Below are positions 8,345 to 17,913 of a DNA stretch of 64,000 nt, one piece after another (position 1 is the first letter of the stretch; each line of letters begins with the position of its first letter). The notes under the pieces are model-generated. The model was not told the DNA's origin, searched no databases, and saw nothing but the letters and a program-made list of their open reading frames with translations. Source of the stretch: Mesonia maritima (GTDB lineage: Bacteria; Bacteroidota; Bacteroidia; Flavobacteriales; Flavobacteriaceae); the NCBI RefSeq assembly GCF_042433895.1, contig NZ_JBHLUA010000015.1, forward strand, positions 34,370-98,369, in the 5' to 3' direction. Position numbers and translations under genes: made by a program.

Positions 8345-11280
8345 AAAACTTTATTTCCATCATTTAATACTACATTTTGAGAATGTAAATGTCCGTCATG
8401 TAAATTCCACCAAATATCTGGTGTTGTATTGGGAAGGTCGTTTAAGTTATTATAATGATATGGTTCATCGCCAATATAATGAAACCCAAAACCAAAAAAG
8501 TTTAGTGCATTAATAAAATTCTGATCATCCACAGGTACAAAAGTATAATTACTATCAAATGCTTGTCCATTAACATGCTGTGAACTAGGATAACAAGAAC
8601 CTTTTATATAAGCAAATCCTTCGCTTATTACATTTTGGTTTGCCCGTATTAAAGCACCTAAAACAGCTCCAGCAAGAGGTGGACTGGCATATAATCTTAA
8701 AGTTCCTTGAAACTTCAAATCAAATCCTATAGCTGTATCTCTAAAGTAATTAGTGACATTTCCATTTGTTGCAGTTATAGATTCTGTAACAACTCTCACC
8801 ATAAATGATTTTTTTCCTTGATTATTATACCTTCTTATATTATAATTACCTTCAGTGACAATATCGCCACTATTATTTTCATATGACCGAGTAGCATCTA
8901 CACCAGGAACATTTTCATTAGCATAGTTTATAAATTGTACAAATCCATTAGGGACTGCACCCAAAATTCCACTTTGCTTATCCATCTCATTTGCCATCAC
9001 CAACTCTAATCCATTAACGGCATTTGCTTCACCTTCAGCTAAACCTTGTATTTCTGAAGTATTATTTTGTGTGTTATAATAAACATAGTAAACTCTTTCT
9101 TGGTTGTAAGCTAGTGCAATTGCAAAATCAACATTGTCTGTTATCTTAATAATGCCGTCATGGTAAACTCGAAACTCTATTCGATTATCTAAAGCAGTTC
9201 CGTCTTGTAATGCTGTTATATCTTCATCTTCAGAAAAAGCGTAAGAGCTAAAAAATTGATTATCTCTACTGTAAACTATAATGTCATTATCATTATGTTG
9301 CGGTGTAATTATATTTGAATTTTGATTATCATCAAAACCTTGAAGTCTAACCGTGTAAGCAAAATATCCATTAGCATTATTGTCTTGCTGCGGATTACCC
9401 GTTATAGGTTCTAAATGAATAAAACGTTGATGGTTATCACTTAATTGTGTATCTGCTTTTATTGAAATCATTTCATCAATAGTCAAACCTAATAGCATAC
9501 AGTTTTCCTTATGGTTTTTTCCAGAATCAGCTAAATCATTACTTCTAAAAAAATTGATACTTGGCATTTTAGTATTATTGATATTACCTGTAATATCATA
9601 TTCACGACAAATAAACTTTAATCTTTCACTTATAATTCTATATGAAGGATTTTGTATAAATGAAGATAATTGTTGCTCATAAGTATTTAGATATTCTTTT
9701 CCAGAAACCTTAGCTGTATTTTCATATTCAATTCTTGCATACATTAGAACACGGCCATCTCCCCAATAAGCACCATTTATCATGTTTAATTCAAAATTAC
9801 CGGTTCCTTCAAGGTTATAATTCGCATCATAATTAGGATGATTTGCATCATAATGCATTGGTTCTCTAACATATCTTGGATTAGCACTTTCAACAGATCC
9901 TACATCTAAATTATCCGTTAAGCTAAATTGTGGGATGTCAATAGAACAAAATGCAGAATCATAATAATGTATATTCTCCAATACACTATCATTAACATTA
10001 TTAGAATTGTGTTTTGCTCTATAATAATGTAATCTCACATAATTGCTTATATAAGCACGGGAAGTTCCTGACTGTGTATTTGGAAAAAGTATTCTGAATA
10101 CATTTGTCCAAGTTGTGTGGTCGGGACTATTACCGTTATCAATAAGATCAGCAGTTTTAAAATATCGAGATGTAACCCCGTTATTACTATTACCTTTATC
10201 TTTACTTAGATTGGTTTTAGTATAAAGAATAGGATTTATGTTATCACCTATTCGTAAACTAAGTTTTAAAGAGTTTTGATTTCCTGAAGTGTGGGTAGCT
10301 GTCAATATGAGTATGGGCCATTGATTTGTTTGATATTCCTGTGCATTAAATGGGCTATTTCCTGATTGAGTTCTTATTTGGATATTATTAGAGTCTGTCC
10401 CAGACACCTTGTAATTTTGATAAAAATTGTAAGAGTATCCTTTTTCACTTCGTATATCAACATAGATCTTATTTTTCGAATAAAATTTTTCAATTAATTT
10501 AGTATATAAAAACTTATTATTGCTAGCATTTGTACTAGTAGTTTGAGTATTATTAGATACGTTTATGTCATAATACTTCACACCTTCATTAAAATACATG
10601 CCATATAAAGCAGCTGGATCTATAAATTTTAAAATTTCTTCACGTTTTAATCTCTGTTCAAAACCATTGAGGTTTGTTACATTTATTTGATTATATGCTG
10701 CTCTCAAAAACCCTAAGTCGAAACTATTGAAATTACTTTTCAAAACTATTTCAAAACCGATTTTATGTGAAGTGCCAAAAGTTCCAATCCATTCACCTTC
10801 TTTAACCCACACCGGGGATATCTGTAAATTTTTGTAACTAAAAAAATCATCGATAAGATCTGTATCTAATAACGAATTATCATATCCTATTTGCGAACAA
10901 GAAAAATCATCAATAAGCGAATCTTGTCTCATTCTACTAATTAAATCATTACTTGTTGCAGCATTGTATATTTGTATAGTGCAGCTACCGTTCTCACTAA
11001 TTAAAGAATCTTTACGAACACCTCTATATACATAATATTCTACATCTACAGGGACTTCTAGATTATTATCTGGCCTAATTATAAGATTAACTAAGGAATT
11101 ATCGTCTGTAGATTGCTGGACTAGCATCATTCCACTTCGACATGCAAATGCTTTTGCTTCGGTTGTAAGATCAAATCTAGACGTTGTTCTATATATATTT
11201 TCAGGGTCAGCATATAAAGGACCGTAAGCATCTCCTGCTAATTGTGTTGTTAAGTTTGCTGGATCTATAAAAAAATGCAT
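8341..11280 (-). CDS. 979-aa protein with C-terminal M15-type zinc peptidase motif
   Basis: The first ~60 residues (MHFFIDPANLTTQLAGDAYG...) form a module shared with the 61-aa ORF at 11804-11989. The middle ~800 residues are Asn/Tyr-rich beta structure of unknown role. Near residue 900 there is SSQHVNGQAFD, which fits the SxHxxGxAxD zinc motif of M15/VanY-type peptidoglycan peptidases. Near 965, DGHLH supplies the last His ligand. A peptidoglycan-cleaving activity is therefore inferred for the C-terminus. No signal peptide is visible, so export would need a dedicated route or cell lysis. It is the first gene of the operon 11280 to below 1. Regulatory site A lies 173 bases upstream. Confidence 0.85.
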   Translation of the reverse strand: MHFFIDPANLTTQLAGDAYGPLYADPENIYRTTSRFDLTTEAKAFACRSGMMLVQQSTDDNSLVNLIIRPDNNLEVPVDVEYYVYRGVRKDSLISENGSCTIQIYNAATSNDLISRMRQDSLIDDFSCSQIGYDNSLLDTDLIDDFFSYKNLQISPVWVKEGEWIGTFGTSHKIGFEIVLKSNFNSFDLGFLRAAYNQINVTNLNGFEQRLKREEILKFIDPAALYGMYFNEGVKYYDINVSNNTQTTSTNASNNKFLYTKLIEKFYSKNKIYVDIRSEKGYSYNFYQNYKVSGTDSNNIQIRTQSGNSPFNAQEYQTNQWPILILTATHTSGNQNSLKLSLRIGDNINPILYTKTNLSKDKGNSNNGVTSRYFKTADLIDNGNSPDHTTWTNVFRILFPNTQSGTSRAYISNYVRLHYYRAKHNSNNVNDSVLENIHYYDSAFCSIDIPQFSLTDNLDVGSVESANPRYVREPMHYDANHPNYDANYNLEGTGNFELNMINGAYWGDGRVLMYARIEYENTAKVSGKEYLNTYEQQLSSFIQNPSYRIISERLKFICREYDITGNINNTKMPSINFFRSNDLADSGKNHKENCMLLGLTIDEMISIKADTQLSDNHQRFIHLEPITGNPQQDNNANGYFAYTVRLQGFDDNQNSNIITPQHNDNDIIVYSRDNQFFSSYAFSEDEDITALQDGTALDNRIEFRVYHDGIIKITDNVDFAIALAYNQERVYYVYYNTQNNTSEIQGLAEGEANAVNGLELVMANEMDKQSGILGAVPNGFVQFINYANENVPGVDATRSYENNSGDIVTEGNYNIRRYNNQGKKSFMVRVVTESITATNGNVTNYFRDTAIGFDLKFQGTLRLYASPPLAGAVLGALIRANQNVISEGFAYIKGSCYPSSQHVNGQAFDSNYTFVPVDDQNFINALNFFGFGFHYIGDEPYHYNNLNDLPNTTPDIWWNLHDGHLHSQNVVLNDGNKVL

Positions 11281-11803
11281 ATAAAAAAGAATGTTTTTAA
11301 AATAAAATATCTTAATAATTTGCAGTTACCACAGCATTGGTCAACGTGCAATATGGGGTCAATAATGGACTTATTTTTTAAAGAGGGAGGAAAAACAAGA
11401 CCTTAAACGGAATTAATTTACTTTAAAGTTCAACGAATAAAATAAAAGAAACAATGCGGGAAAATACGTATATTACATTATATTTTTTTCTAAAAAAACC
11501 TTTAAAACTAGGTTACTTACCTTAAAGCTTCATTCCTTCATTGATTAGTATTGCAGAGGCTCAGCCCGATCTAATATATTTTTCTTTATATATTGCCATT
11601 TTAAAAATTTTAGATATTATAAGATGTACGTATTTCATTTTAAAACTTCCTCATTAATAAAATAAATCTCATAATTAACCTGTGCTCTATAAAAAATTAT
11701 CATAAGATAGAACGAAATAGTTACTCCTCAACTTACCATTATTTTATGATTTATTTTCCATCATAAGGGATTCAGATGTATTCAATAATATTCTACCATT
11801 AGA
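11281..11803. other. Intergenic region, leader of the giant-protein operon
   Basis: This 523-base AT-rich stretch holds regulatory site A (11453-11472) and its -7-like box, giving the 979-aa gene an untranslated leader of about 140 bases. I see no ORF or RNA structure that I would defend. The left half may be the decayed tail of the 61-aa ORF's former reading frame, but I could not reconstruct it. Confidence 0.5.
11453..11472 (-). promoter_or_regulatory. Regulon inverted repeat, site A
   Basis: AATGCGG-GAAAAT-ACGTATA on the plus strand is a degenerate copy of AATACGT-N6-ACGTATT. Read on the minus strand it ends CGCATTG, and 25-28 bases after that TTG comes TTTA (box TTGAACTTTA). This is the same geometry as in the other six copies. 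It should drive the operon starting at 11280. Confidence 0.7.
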
Positions 11804-11989
11804 TTATTGAACTCCTGCTACATTTGTAATTGCATAAGCAGCAGCAGCATCTTCAATTTCAAATCTACTCTCTAAATTGTATCTTTCGTAGGTAACTTGG
11901 TTTTCCACAAAATCAGGTAAGTCTCCAAATGACTTTGTAGAAATTTGGGAAATTATTTCCGTAGGGTTTGCAAAAAAATAATAAGCCAT
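11804..11989 (-). CDS. 61-aa stand-alone copy of the N-terminal module of the 979-aa protein
   Basis: MAYYFFANPTEIISQISTKS... aligns with the first ~57 residues of the 979-aa protein. Shared features are FF-x-(N/D)P, Q(I/L), (F/Y)G-x-L, EN..Y.R, SRF(E/D)(I/L), A.A(Y/F)A and a closing VQ. About 20 positions match by eye. Either it is a truncated paralogue that lost its large C-terminal part, or it is a small protein made of the module alone. There is no regulon site directly upstream. It follows the lipoprotein at 12337-12831 on the same strand, but with a hairpin between them. Confidence 0.6.
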   Translation of the reverse strand: MAYYFFANPTEIISQISTKSFGDLPDFVENQVTYERYNLESRFEIEDAAAAYAITNVAGVQ

Positions 11990-12336
11990 TTTTATGCTTT
12001 TTAAAAATGATTAATTCATAAGTTTAGAGATGAAAACTATAATAATAGCCTTGATTAATAACTTCGAAAAGTTAAACACAAAAAAAGTTCTCACTATTAA
12101 ATATATAAAAATTAAATCAAAAAGAAAATAATAACTTTTGAGTTTAAAATTTTCAAACTCTTCCTTATATATTCAAACTTATCAGTAGCCCAAAAAGATA
12201 CTGACAAGATTTATCTGTCTATTACAAGTTATTCTTAATTTAACGTACAAGAACTTTAAGTTTCATTTTTCAGATAGCTTAAAAAAGCTAAGTAAGATAG
12301 AGGATAACTTAGAAGTTACCCTCTATAATCTAATTA
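11990..12336. other. Intergenic region with one hairpin
   Basis: This 347-base AT-rich spacer lies between the lipoprotein gene and the 61-aa ORF. Its only clear element is the hairpin at 12298-12325, just after the lipoprotein stop codon. No ORF or repeat is seen. Confidence 0.5.
12298..12325 (-). terminator. Hairpin after the 164-aa lipoprotein gene
   Basis: TAGAGG (12298-12303) pairs with CCTCTA (12320-12325), and the inner TAACTT pairs with AAGTTA. On the minus strand a T-rich stretch follows, but only after about 15 bases, so termination strength is uncertain. Confidence 0.5.
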
Positions 12337-12831
12337 TTATCCTTCGTCATCTGAACAGATTGGAGCTGTAAATTTCCCCTCAAGGTTATTTTTCCCGTCC
12401 GAGCTGTTTACACGGATTTTGGCCTCAATTTCGGTCTGGGTGATGGATATAATCTCGTAGTCGATACCACTACCTACAGTAATAAAATCTTCAGAATTTG
12501 GATCGCTAAAACTTACAAATACATCATTAGTTGAACCTTCAGTACGTGGTCCTGAAATGGTAATGGTATAAGCCTCTGAAAACTGATTGGTTTCACAACC
12601 CACATCTTCACTACTCAAAAATACAGAAAGCCGTTCTTCATCAAAAGTTTCGATAACATAGGCACTACTACCGTTGCCAGTAAAAGGCTCACCAAATAGC
12701 TCTCCGCTAACGAGGGTGTCTGGAATTTCTGAACCGCCATTGTCACTGCTGGAATCATCATCTGAGCTACAGCTTTCAATTACAAGTGCAAGGATTAAAA
12801 AATTTAAATACATTAATCGTTTCATCATCAT
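12337..12831 (-). CDS. Small lipoprotein, function unknown (164 aa)
   Basis: The N-terminus is a Bacteroidota lipoprotein signal (MMMKRLMYLNFLILALVIESCSSDDDSSS). The acidic SDDD after the Cys is the usual surface-export type sequence. The mature part is a short beta domain with two Cys (about residues 90 and 158) that could pair. It lies 48 bases downstream of the patatin gene on the same strand and may be cotranscribed. No family is recognised. Confidence 0.75.
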   Translation of the reverse strand: MMMKRLMYLNFLILALVIESCSSDDDSSSDNGGSEIPDTLVSGELFGEPFTGNGSSAYVIETFDEERLSVFLSSEDVGCETNQFSEAYTITISGPRTEGSTNDVFVSFSDPNSEDFITVGSGIDYEIISITQTEIEAKIRVNSSDGKNNLEGKFTAPICSDDEG

Positions 12832-12879
12832 GTTTTTATAAAATTATTATTCATTCTATTTTTTGGTTCCGCTAAATTA

Positions 12880-13917
12880 TTAGTGATATTGTATGAGTTT
12901 ATCAACTATTTCATCAATCTGTTGTTTCATATTTTCAATAGATGTTTTACCATCATGATGTAATGCTTTTAAGTTGGGTAAACTCGCGTCATCCATTTGA
13001 TTATTAGCAGTTATTATATCCGGTTGAATTCTATAGTAATCTTTACAATCATCAATACTTAATGTTTGATATATTTGTTTTAACTGATAATCGACCGTTT
13101 CAGAATTTCCGCTCATCATAATATCAATAAGAGGCTTAATCCATTTAACTGCTCCAGCGTCTTTGAATTCCTTATAATAATAAGGTTCCTTCTCAGCACC
13201 TGTACCAATAGAAAGAATAAACATTTCATTTGCCGTAGGCTTATTGGGTTTTTCAGTATCGCTTAATAATTTTGAAAAATCCAAAGTTCTCGCTTCTGCA
13301 TAAGCACATAGTGCGGGATTGTTAGCAAAAACACCTCCATCTATCAAATAATGAGGTGTTCCATATAGCGATTTCACTTTCGATGGTTCAAAATAAGTAG
13401 GGGCTGCAGAAGTTGCTCTAGCAACATCTTTCATGTGATAATCATAAATTTCTTCTTTGGCGTCCGCACTTGTAAAAAAATGAGCTTTCCTATTGCGTAT
13501 ATCATAGCTAGTTATTAAACAGGGCTTCAAAGCCTGGCTAAGTTTTACCTCATTTAAATAATCTTTTAAAGCTTGCTCTAGTTCAAATTCATGATATTTT
13601 TCATCTAAAATACCCCCAATACTCTTAATTTTTTTACCTAAAGTAACATCAAAAATTTCGTCCCCGCGATCTAAATAAATATCTAATGCTTGCTTTGCAC
13701 TAAATTTAAATCCCCCGTTTTTATCTGGACATAAGTAAACCAAAGATAAAATGCCGCCAGTGCTTGTACCAGCTATAAAATCAAAGTACTCTCCGATTTT
13801 CACGTTTGGTTCTCCTGTTTTTTCCTGAAGTTGCTCTTCTATATAAGTTAAAATAGTTCCGGGCATAATTCCTCTTATTCCTCCACCGTCTATAGAAAGA
13901 ATTTTGATTTTTTTCAT
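12880..13917 (-). CDS. Patatin-like phospholipase
   Basis: This is a patatin-fold acyl hydrolase of 345 aa. The oxyanion motif GGGIRG is at 11-16. The nucleophile elbow GTSTGG has Ser52. The catalytic Asp is in DGG at 193-195, so the Ser-Asp dyad is intact. No signal peptide is present, so it is likely cytosolic. It belongs to the patatin/CapV-like group, but no nucleotide cyclase gene is nearby, so a CBASS role is not supported. It is the third gene of an operon starting at 14927 (gaps 5 and 12 bases) and controlled by regulon site B. The substrate is presumably phospholipid. Confidence 0.9.
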   Translation of the reverse strand: MKKIKILSIDGGGIRGIMPGTILTYIEEQLQEKTGEPNVKIGEYFDFIAGTSTGGILSLVYLCPDKNGGFKFSAKQALDIYLDRGDEIFDVTLGKKIKSIGGILDEKYHEFELEQALKDYLNEVKLSQALKPCLITSYDIRNRKAHFFTSADAKEEIYDYHMKDVARATSAAPTYFEPSKVKSLYGTPHYLIDGGVFANNPALCAYAEARTLDFSKLLSDTEKPNKPTANEMFILSIGTGAEKEPYYYKEFKDAGAVKWIKPLIDIMMSGNSETVDYQLKQIYQTLSIDDCKDYYRIQPDIITANNQMDDASLPNLKALHHDGKTSIENMKQQIDEIVDKLIQYH

Positions 13918-13929
13918 CTCTATAAAATT

Positions 13930-14214
13930 TTAAAATAAAACAGCAAGCTGCGGAACCTTTTTCGCAATCTTTATAGCAGTTTCTCCAAGAGACTTAATAT
14001 CTTCGACCAATTGAGCTTTGGATAAATTCTCTTTCGAAGCGTTTTCTACTACTTTAATTAATACTGAATAAACTCGCAAATCTGTTGTGTCAGGAGTTAT
14101 AGAGTCTACTTCTTTCTTAGACAATCCTGTTAGATCATCTAATTCTTTATTATATTTCCCATCAAAAGCCTTGTCAGCCTCTTTAAATAACTCTTCAAAT
14201 CTATTTTTATTCAT
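13930..14214 (-). CDS. Small hypothetical protein (94 aa)
   Basis: This is a short, charged, mostly helical protein with no signal peptide or membrane segment. It sits between a lipoprotein gene (5-base gap) and the patatin gene (12-base gap), so it belongs to that operon. A role as partner or inhibitor of the phospholipase is possible from position only. I do not recognise the family. Confidence 0.7.
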   Translation of the reverse strand: MNKNRFEELFKEADKAFDGKYNKELDDLTGLSKKEVDSITPDTTDLRVYSVLIKVVENASKENLSKAQLVEDIKSLGETAIKIAKKVPQLAVLF

Positions 14215-14219
14215 AACTT

Positions 14220-14927
14220 TTAATTTTGATTAGTCAATTCTTTTATTTTATCTATAACCTTTTCAAGCTTGTTATAAGCTTCATCACTTTTTAGATCAAT
14301 TTCTTTTGCATTTAAGACTGCTCCCGATACCTTATCAGAAATATCAAGCAACTGTTCATTTACTTTTTCGTTTGCATTTTCTACTCCTAACATGGCTGCT
14401 GCTTCATCCTGCGCCTCTTTAACCTTTCTAATTGACTCCAAATGGCCTGTTATAGTACTATTTGCATAAATAACATTCTGGTAAGAATTTGTAATTGAAT
14501 TTATCACTTTCGTTCTTTGAGTATTAATTGGCAATTGCAACTCTTTCCTTTTAGATTCAATTTGATTCTTTGCAGCAATTAAAAATTGACTCATATCATC
14601 TAGAACCTTATCAGAGGTTTCTTTATTATTGGTGTTGGCAGCATTAATCATAGAGGTATATATCGATTCTTCTCCATCTTGGTATGACGAATACTCATCT
14701 TTTAAAACATAATTAATGATGTAGGGAGCATAAACCTCATCGATAAAAGTATCTATATCTTCATTTATTTTAGCAAATAAGATATTTACTGAATTAGTAT
14801 GACTTTGCTCCAATTCACGAAGATCATTGCCAATTGTTCTCGATAACGTAACTGTTTCTTTAGGAACAGAAGAGCATGATGATATAATGAAAATTGTCGC
14901 AATTAGAATGATTTGACTAAACTTCAT
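14220..14927 (-). CDS. Coiled-coil lipoprotein (235 aa)
   Basis: The signal is MKFSQIILIATIFIISSCSS with lipobox ISSC. The remainder is almost entirely helical, with heptad-like spacing across residues ~80-235, so it is probably an extended coiled coil anchored in the envelope. It is the first gene of the lipoprotein/94-aa/patatin operon. Regulon site B lies 174 bases upstream of the ATG. Function unknown. Confidence 0.75.
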   Translation of the reverse strand: MKFSQIILIATIFIISSCSSVPKETVTLSRTIGNDLRELEQSHTNSVNILFAKINEDIDTFIDEVYAPYIINYVLKDEYSSYQDGEESIYTSMINAANTNNKETSDKVLDDMSQFLIAAKNQIESKRKELQLPINTQRTKVINSITNSYQNVIYANSTITGHLESIRKVKEAQDEAAAMLGVENANEKVNEQLLDISDKVSGAVLNAKEIDLKSDEAYNKLEKVIDKIKELTNQN

Positions 14928-15542
14928 AGATGTGAGTTTTGAGTTTTTTCAGTTGAAAATAATAGTAATATTCTTCTATATTACTCTTTAATTAAGAAAC
15001 AACTTTGATAAAGAAAGATGAAAATAATTTATAAAATATTTAAATTAACTGTTGTTTTATAATCACATCTTCAAAAATGAATATAAAATAATGTAAAATC
15101 AATACGTGTTTTTACGTATTTTTAATTATTTAGTTTTGGAATAAAGTGTTTAGTTTGCATTAACGCATGAAGAAAAAGTACTGTAAGTAATGATGATTTT
15201 CACACTCGCATAAAAAACCTAGAGACAGCAGATTGATTTTAAAGAAGCGCATTTAAGGTGATTTTTAATGAAAACAGTCAAGTATATGAATTTGTTTGAA
15301 TACTGAAACATTAAAACGAGAATACTTAACTTATTGTAAACCCTAAATGCTCATTTCAGGAAGAAAATGGGAGTTTAAAGGTGCACAACCAACTGTAATC
15401 GCTCATATTCTGTTACCAAAAAAGAATTAAGACAAAAGTGGATGCTGAACACTAACATTAGTAGGCAATCCAAAGCAATACTTCCAGCATTGGGTATCAC
15501 TCAATTCAGACTAACAGAGATCATTTATTCGACATCTTTTTT
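14928..15542. other. Intergenic region containing regulon site B
   Basis: This 615-base stretch holds a perfect copy of the regulon repeat (15101-15120), read towards the minus-strand operon at 14927. The part from 15250 to 15530 is less AT-rich and may be decayed coding sequence (short open stretches such as QPTVIAHILLPKKN), but no gene can be rebuilt. Confidence 0.45.
15101..15120 (-). promoter_or_regulatory. Regulon inverted repeat, site B (perfect)
   Basis: AATACGT-GTTTTT-ACGTATT has perfect 7-base arms. On the minus strand CGTATTG is followed, 28 bases after the TTG, by the end of TTCATTTTTG, the same spacing as the other copies. The flanking bases TC...TTTAAT are identical to those of site C. 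It should drive the 14927 operon. Confidence 0.8.
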
Positions 15543-16169
15543 TTATAGTCCGAATGTTGCTATTAAACCGAATGTGTTCAAATTATTGATCTTTTGTTTA
15601 TCATTAACAATTTGATTGTTGTTTTCAAGTTCGCTAAAATCAGATTGATAATTAAAATGAACTCCAATCCCAAGATTATCATACACTTGATATATAAGGC
15701 TAATTCCTAATCGACTACCAAAATTCCAACCTTCATATACATTGTCAATTTTTCTTAATAAAAAACTATATTCATCTTTTACGACATATTGTGAGTATAC
15801 CCCAAAGGTAGAAATCATTCTAAATTTTTCTCCTAATTTTGTATCAAAACTCAATAATAAAGGGATTTTTAGCATCGCTCGTTTGTGATAAAAGTCACCC
15901 CTTGAACTAAAACCGTTCCCATTAATTTCACTATACGCTATTCCGGTTGCTAGACCAAGTGTTTTCCAAAACTTATAATTAAGGAGAATTTCCCCGTTTT
16001 CGGCATTTACATTATAATTTGGCTCTAAATCATTCTCTATTATTCCATTTCCAATATCAGCATGAACAAAAATCTCCAATTTTGACTCTTTTGTTTCTTC
16101 TTCTTGTGCATTGAGAAAGTTCGTAGTGAAGACTAAACATAACAATACTAATAAACTTGATTTTTTCAT
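15543..16169 (-). CDS. Outer-membrane beta-barrel protein (porin family, 208 aa)
   Basis: A Sec signal peptide (MKKSSLLVLLCLVFTTNFLNAQ) is followed by alternating beta strands ending in a C-terminal aromatic/hydrophobic strand (NTFGLIATFGL). This is the pattern of small 8-stranded OMP_b-brl barrels, a type common in Bacteroidota. Neighbours on the same strand are more than 150 bases away, so it is probably its own transcript. Substrate and role are unknown. Confidence 0.8.
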   Translation of the reverse strand: MKKSSLLVLLCLVFTTNFLNAQEEETKESKLEIFVHADIGNGIIENDLEPNYNVNAENGEILLNYKFWKTLGLATGIAYSEINGNGFSSRGDFYHKRAMLKIPLLLSFDTKLGEKFRMISTFGVYSQYVVKDEYSFLLRKIDNVYEGWNFGSRLGISLIYQVYDNLGIGVHFNYQSDFSELENNNQIVNDKQKINNLNTFGLIATFGL

Positions 16170-16327
16170 AGTTATATTTTTAAATTATTTTAATGATTTT
16201 TTTGGCTTTAATCTGTGCTTAATAAAAGGCACCATTAAAAGGTAAAACCCTGACAATGAATTCAGGGTAATTACACTCTTGTTTTTATTTCTTACAATTA
16301 AACGATAAAATAATTTGTACTGGTTTC

Positions 16328-16909
16328 TTATTTCTTATAGAAATATCTTGTGTAGTTGTCACCATCCTTCCAAGAGATCGTTAATATTTTGGGCGTAATC
16401 TTATTAATTATACCTATATCATGTTTTTCTCCTTTTTTTGATATGAGCATATTATCTTTAATGTAGAATTCCTCAAAATCTGATTTACTATTTCTACGAA
16501 AAGTGTTTCCTTTAACTTCAATTATCACAGGTTCTTTATGCTCTGTTTTATTTATATGTTCAACTCGCTCCGTTTGTTTTTTCTGCCCATACAAGATTTC
16601 TTCTTTTTGCCCATAAAATCTATAAAGCCCCTCATAAGCTTTCCAAAGACCCTCTATATCTTCAGCTTTAATTTTGTCTTTAGCAATAGTAGAGCTTTTA
16701 TCAAATTTTTCCCAGTCAATATTTTTGTCTTCTACCGGGGTAGTTGTTACTTCAATTTCTTTACCGGATTCATCTAAAGTTTTCGTTATTGTGTCATGAG
16801 CTGTTATGATTTTTTTATAAAATATTATGGTATCTTGTGCTGTTATTGTATTGAAGCAGAATAAGAAAGTAATAATTAAAATTGCATTTAGACTTTTATT
16901 ATTTCTCAT
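16328..16909 (-). CDS. Secreted hypothetical protein (193 aa)
   Basis: It has an N-terminal signal peptide (MRNNKSLNAILIITFLFCFNTITAQ) and a mature, Lys/Glu-rich domain ending in short strands (ILTISWKDGDNYTRYFYKK) that resemble a lipocalin- or DUF-type periplasmic domain. No catalytic motif is seen. It stands alone between the barrel protein and the 244-aa membrane protein. Family not recognised. Confidence 0.7.
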   Translation of the reverse strand: MRNNKSLNAILIITFLFCFNTITAQDTIIFYKKIITAHDTITKTLDESGKEIEVTTTPVEDKNIDWEKFDKSSTIAKDKIKAEDIEGLWKAYEGLYRFYGQKEEILYGQKKQTERVEHINKTEHKEPVIIEVKGNTFRRNSKSDFEEFYIKDNMLISKKGEKHDIGIINKITPKILTISWKDGDNYTRYFYKK

Positions 16910-17117
16910 TTGTTTAGTTTTAAATTGTGTCCAAAAAAAATTAATATAAATTAATTTTTTGACTTTATATGATTTGTAGTGGTAAAATTAAGGTGCATTT
17001 ATGATTATGTCACCTCGAGCACAGTCGAGAGACTATGAGGTCTCGCTGCGCTGCGCTCGACTTGACAATTAAAAGACTTCTTACATTACCAACAAAATTC
17101 TACTTAGAACCATTTTT

Positions 17118-17852
17118 TTATCCTTGTTCAATAGAAGTAATTTCAAATTCCCCTAGATTAACACCTGTAATCTGTTCTGCTATTTTTTCATATTCTACCA
17201 TAGGATTGCCTATCAACTCATAAGGTATGTTATAGTTATAATCAATTCCATACTCATCTACAGTATAAAGTTCTCCGTTAACCTCAACTTCAAACGGTTC
17301 CGGATCTTCAGTTACAGTTGTTTTTACTTGTGTAATATTTCCTTCGCCATCCCGTGTAGTTTCAACTGTTGTGGTTTTTTTTGTCCTTAATTCCTTCCAA
17401 ACTGCGACTGCAGCACCAATTAAAGCGGCTACAATACCAAGCCATTCTGCAGATGGTGGTATTTCCTCGACAGGTTCTAGATCACCACTGCCAATTTCAA
17501 AAACGTTTTCTCCTTCTAATTTTCCAAAAACAGTAAAATCTTTAGGTAAATATGCTAAATTATACCCGGAAACTACTTTACCTTCATCTTCATCTAACCA
17601 CTTAAAAGATTCGAAAAAAGTCCCAACTTGCTGTAAACCGTTTCTTTTCAATGTAGTGGTCTTTAAGACACCATTTCTTTCTGCAATCATTCCCAATTGT
17701 CCGAAATTAACTGTGTAATTTCCTTTTCCTTCTGTGTCAATTGAAACACCATCTAGTCCGCTTTCCGAAATTCCTGAAACCCGAAGTACGTTGTTTTCAA
17801 TGCTTAATTCCGCGTTTCCAAGCGGAGTAATTCTAAATCCGTTAAATTCCAT
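17118..17852 (-). CDS. Single-pass membrane protein, regulon member (244 aa)
   Basis: The N-terminal ~135 residues are a beta domain without a signal peptide. A single membrane segment (WLGIVAALIGAAVAVW, about 140-156) follows, then a charged Thr/Glu-rich C-terminal domain. The orientation of the segment is unclear. Regulon site C lies 62 bases upstream, making this a one-gene unit of the same regulon as the patatin and giant-protein operons. No family is recognised. Confidence 0.7.
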   Translation of the reverse strand: MEFNGFRITPLGNAELSIENNVLRVSGISESGLDGVSIDTEGKGNYTVNFGQLGMIAERNGVLKTTTLKRNGLQQVGTFFESFKWLDEDEGKVVSGYNLAYLPKDFTVFGKLEGENVFEIGSGDLEPVEEIPPSAEWLGIVAALIGAAVAVWKELRTKKTTTVETTRDGEGNITQVKTTVTEDPEPFEVEVNGELYTVDEYGIDYNYNIPYELIGNPMVEYEKIAEQITGVNLGEFEITSIEQG

Positions 17853-17913
17853 AATTATAAAAATTTTAAATTAATATTATTTTATAAATTTAAAAGTAAT
17901 TTATCCGGACATC

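Noticed and set aside
8076..8513. Plus-strand ORFs opposite the lipoprotein and 979-aa genes
   Set aside because: Low-complexity reverse-strand frames of well-supported genes, with no start context.
12880..13917. CBASS phospholipase effector (CapV)
   Set aside because: No nucleotidyltransferase, Cap2 or Cap3 gene is near, and the operon partners are a lipoprotein and a small protein.
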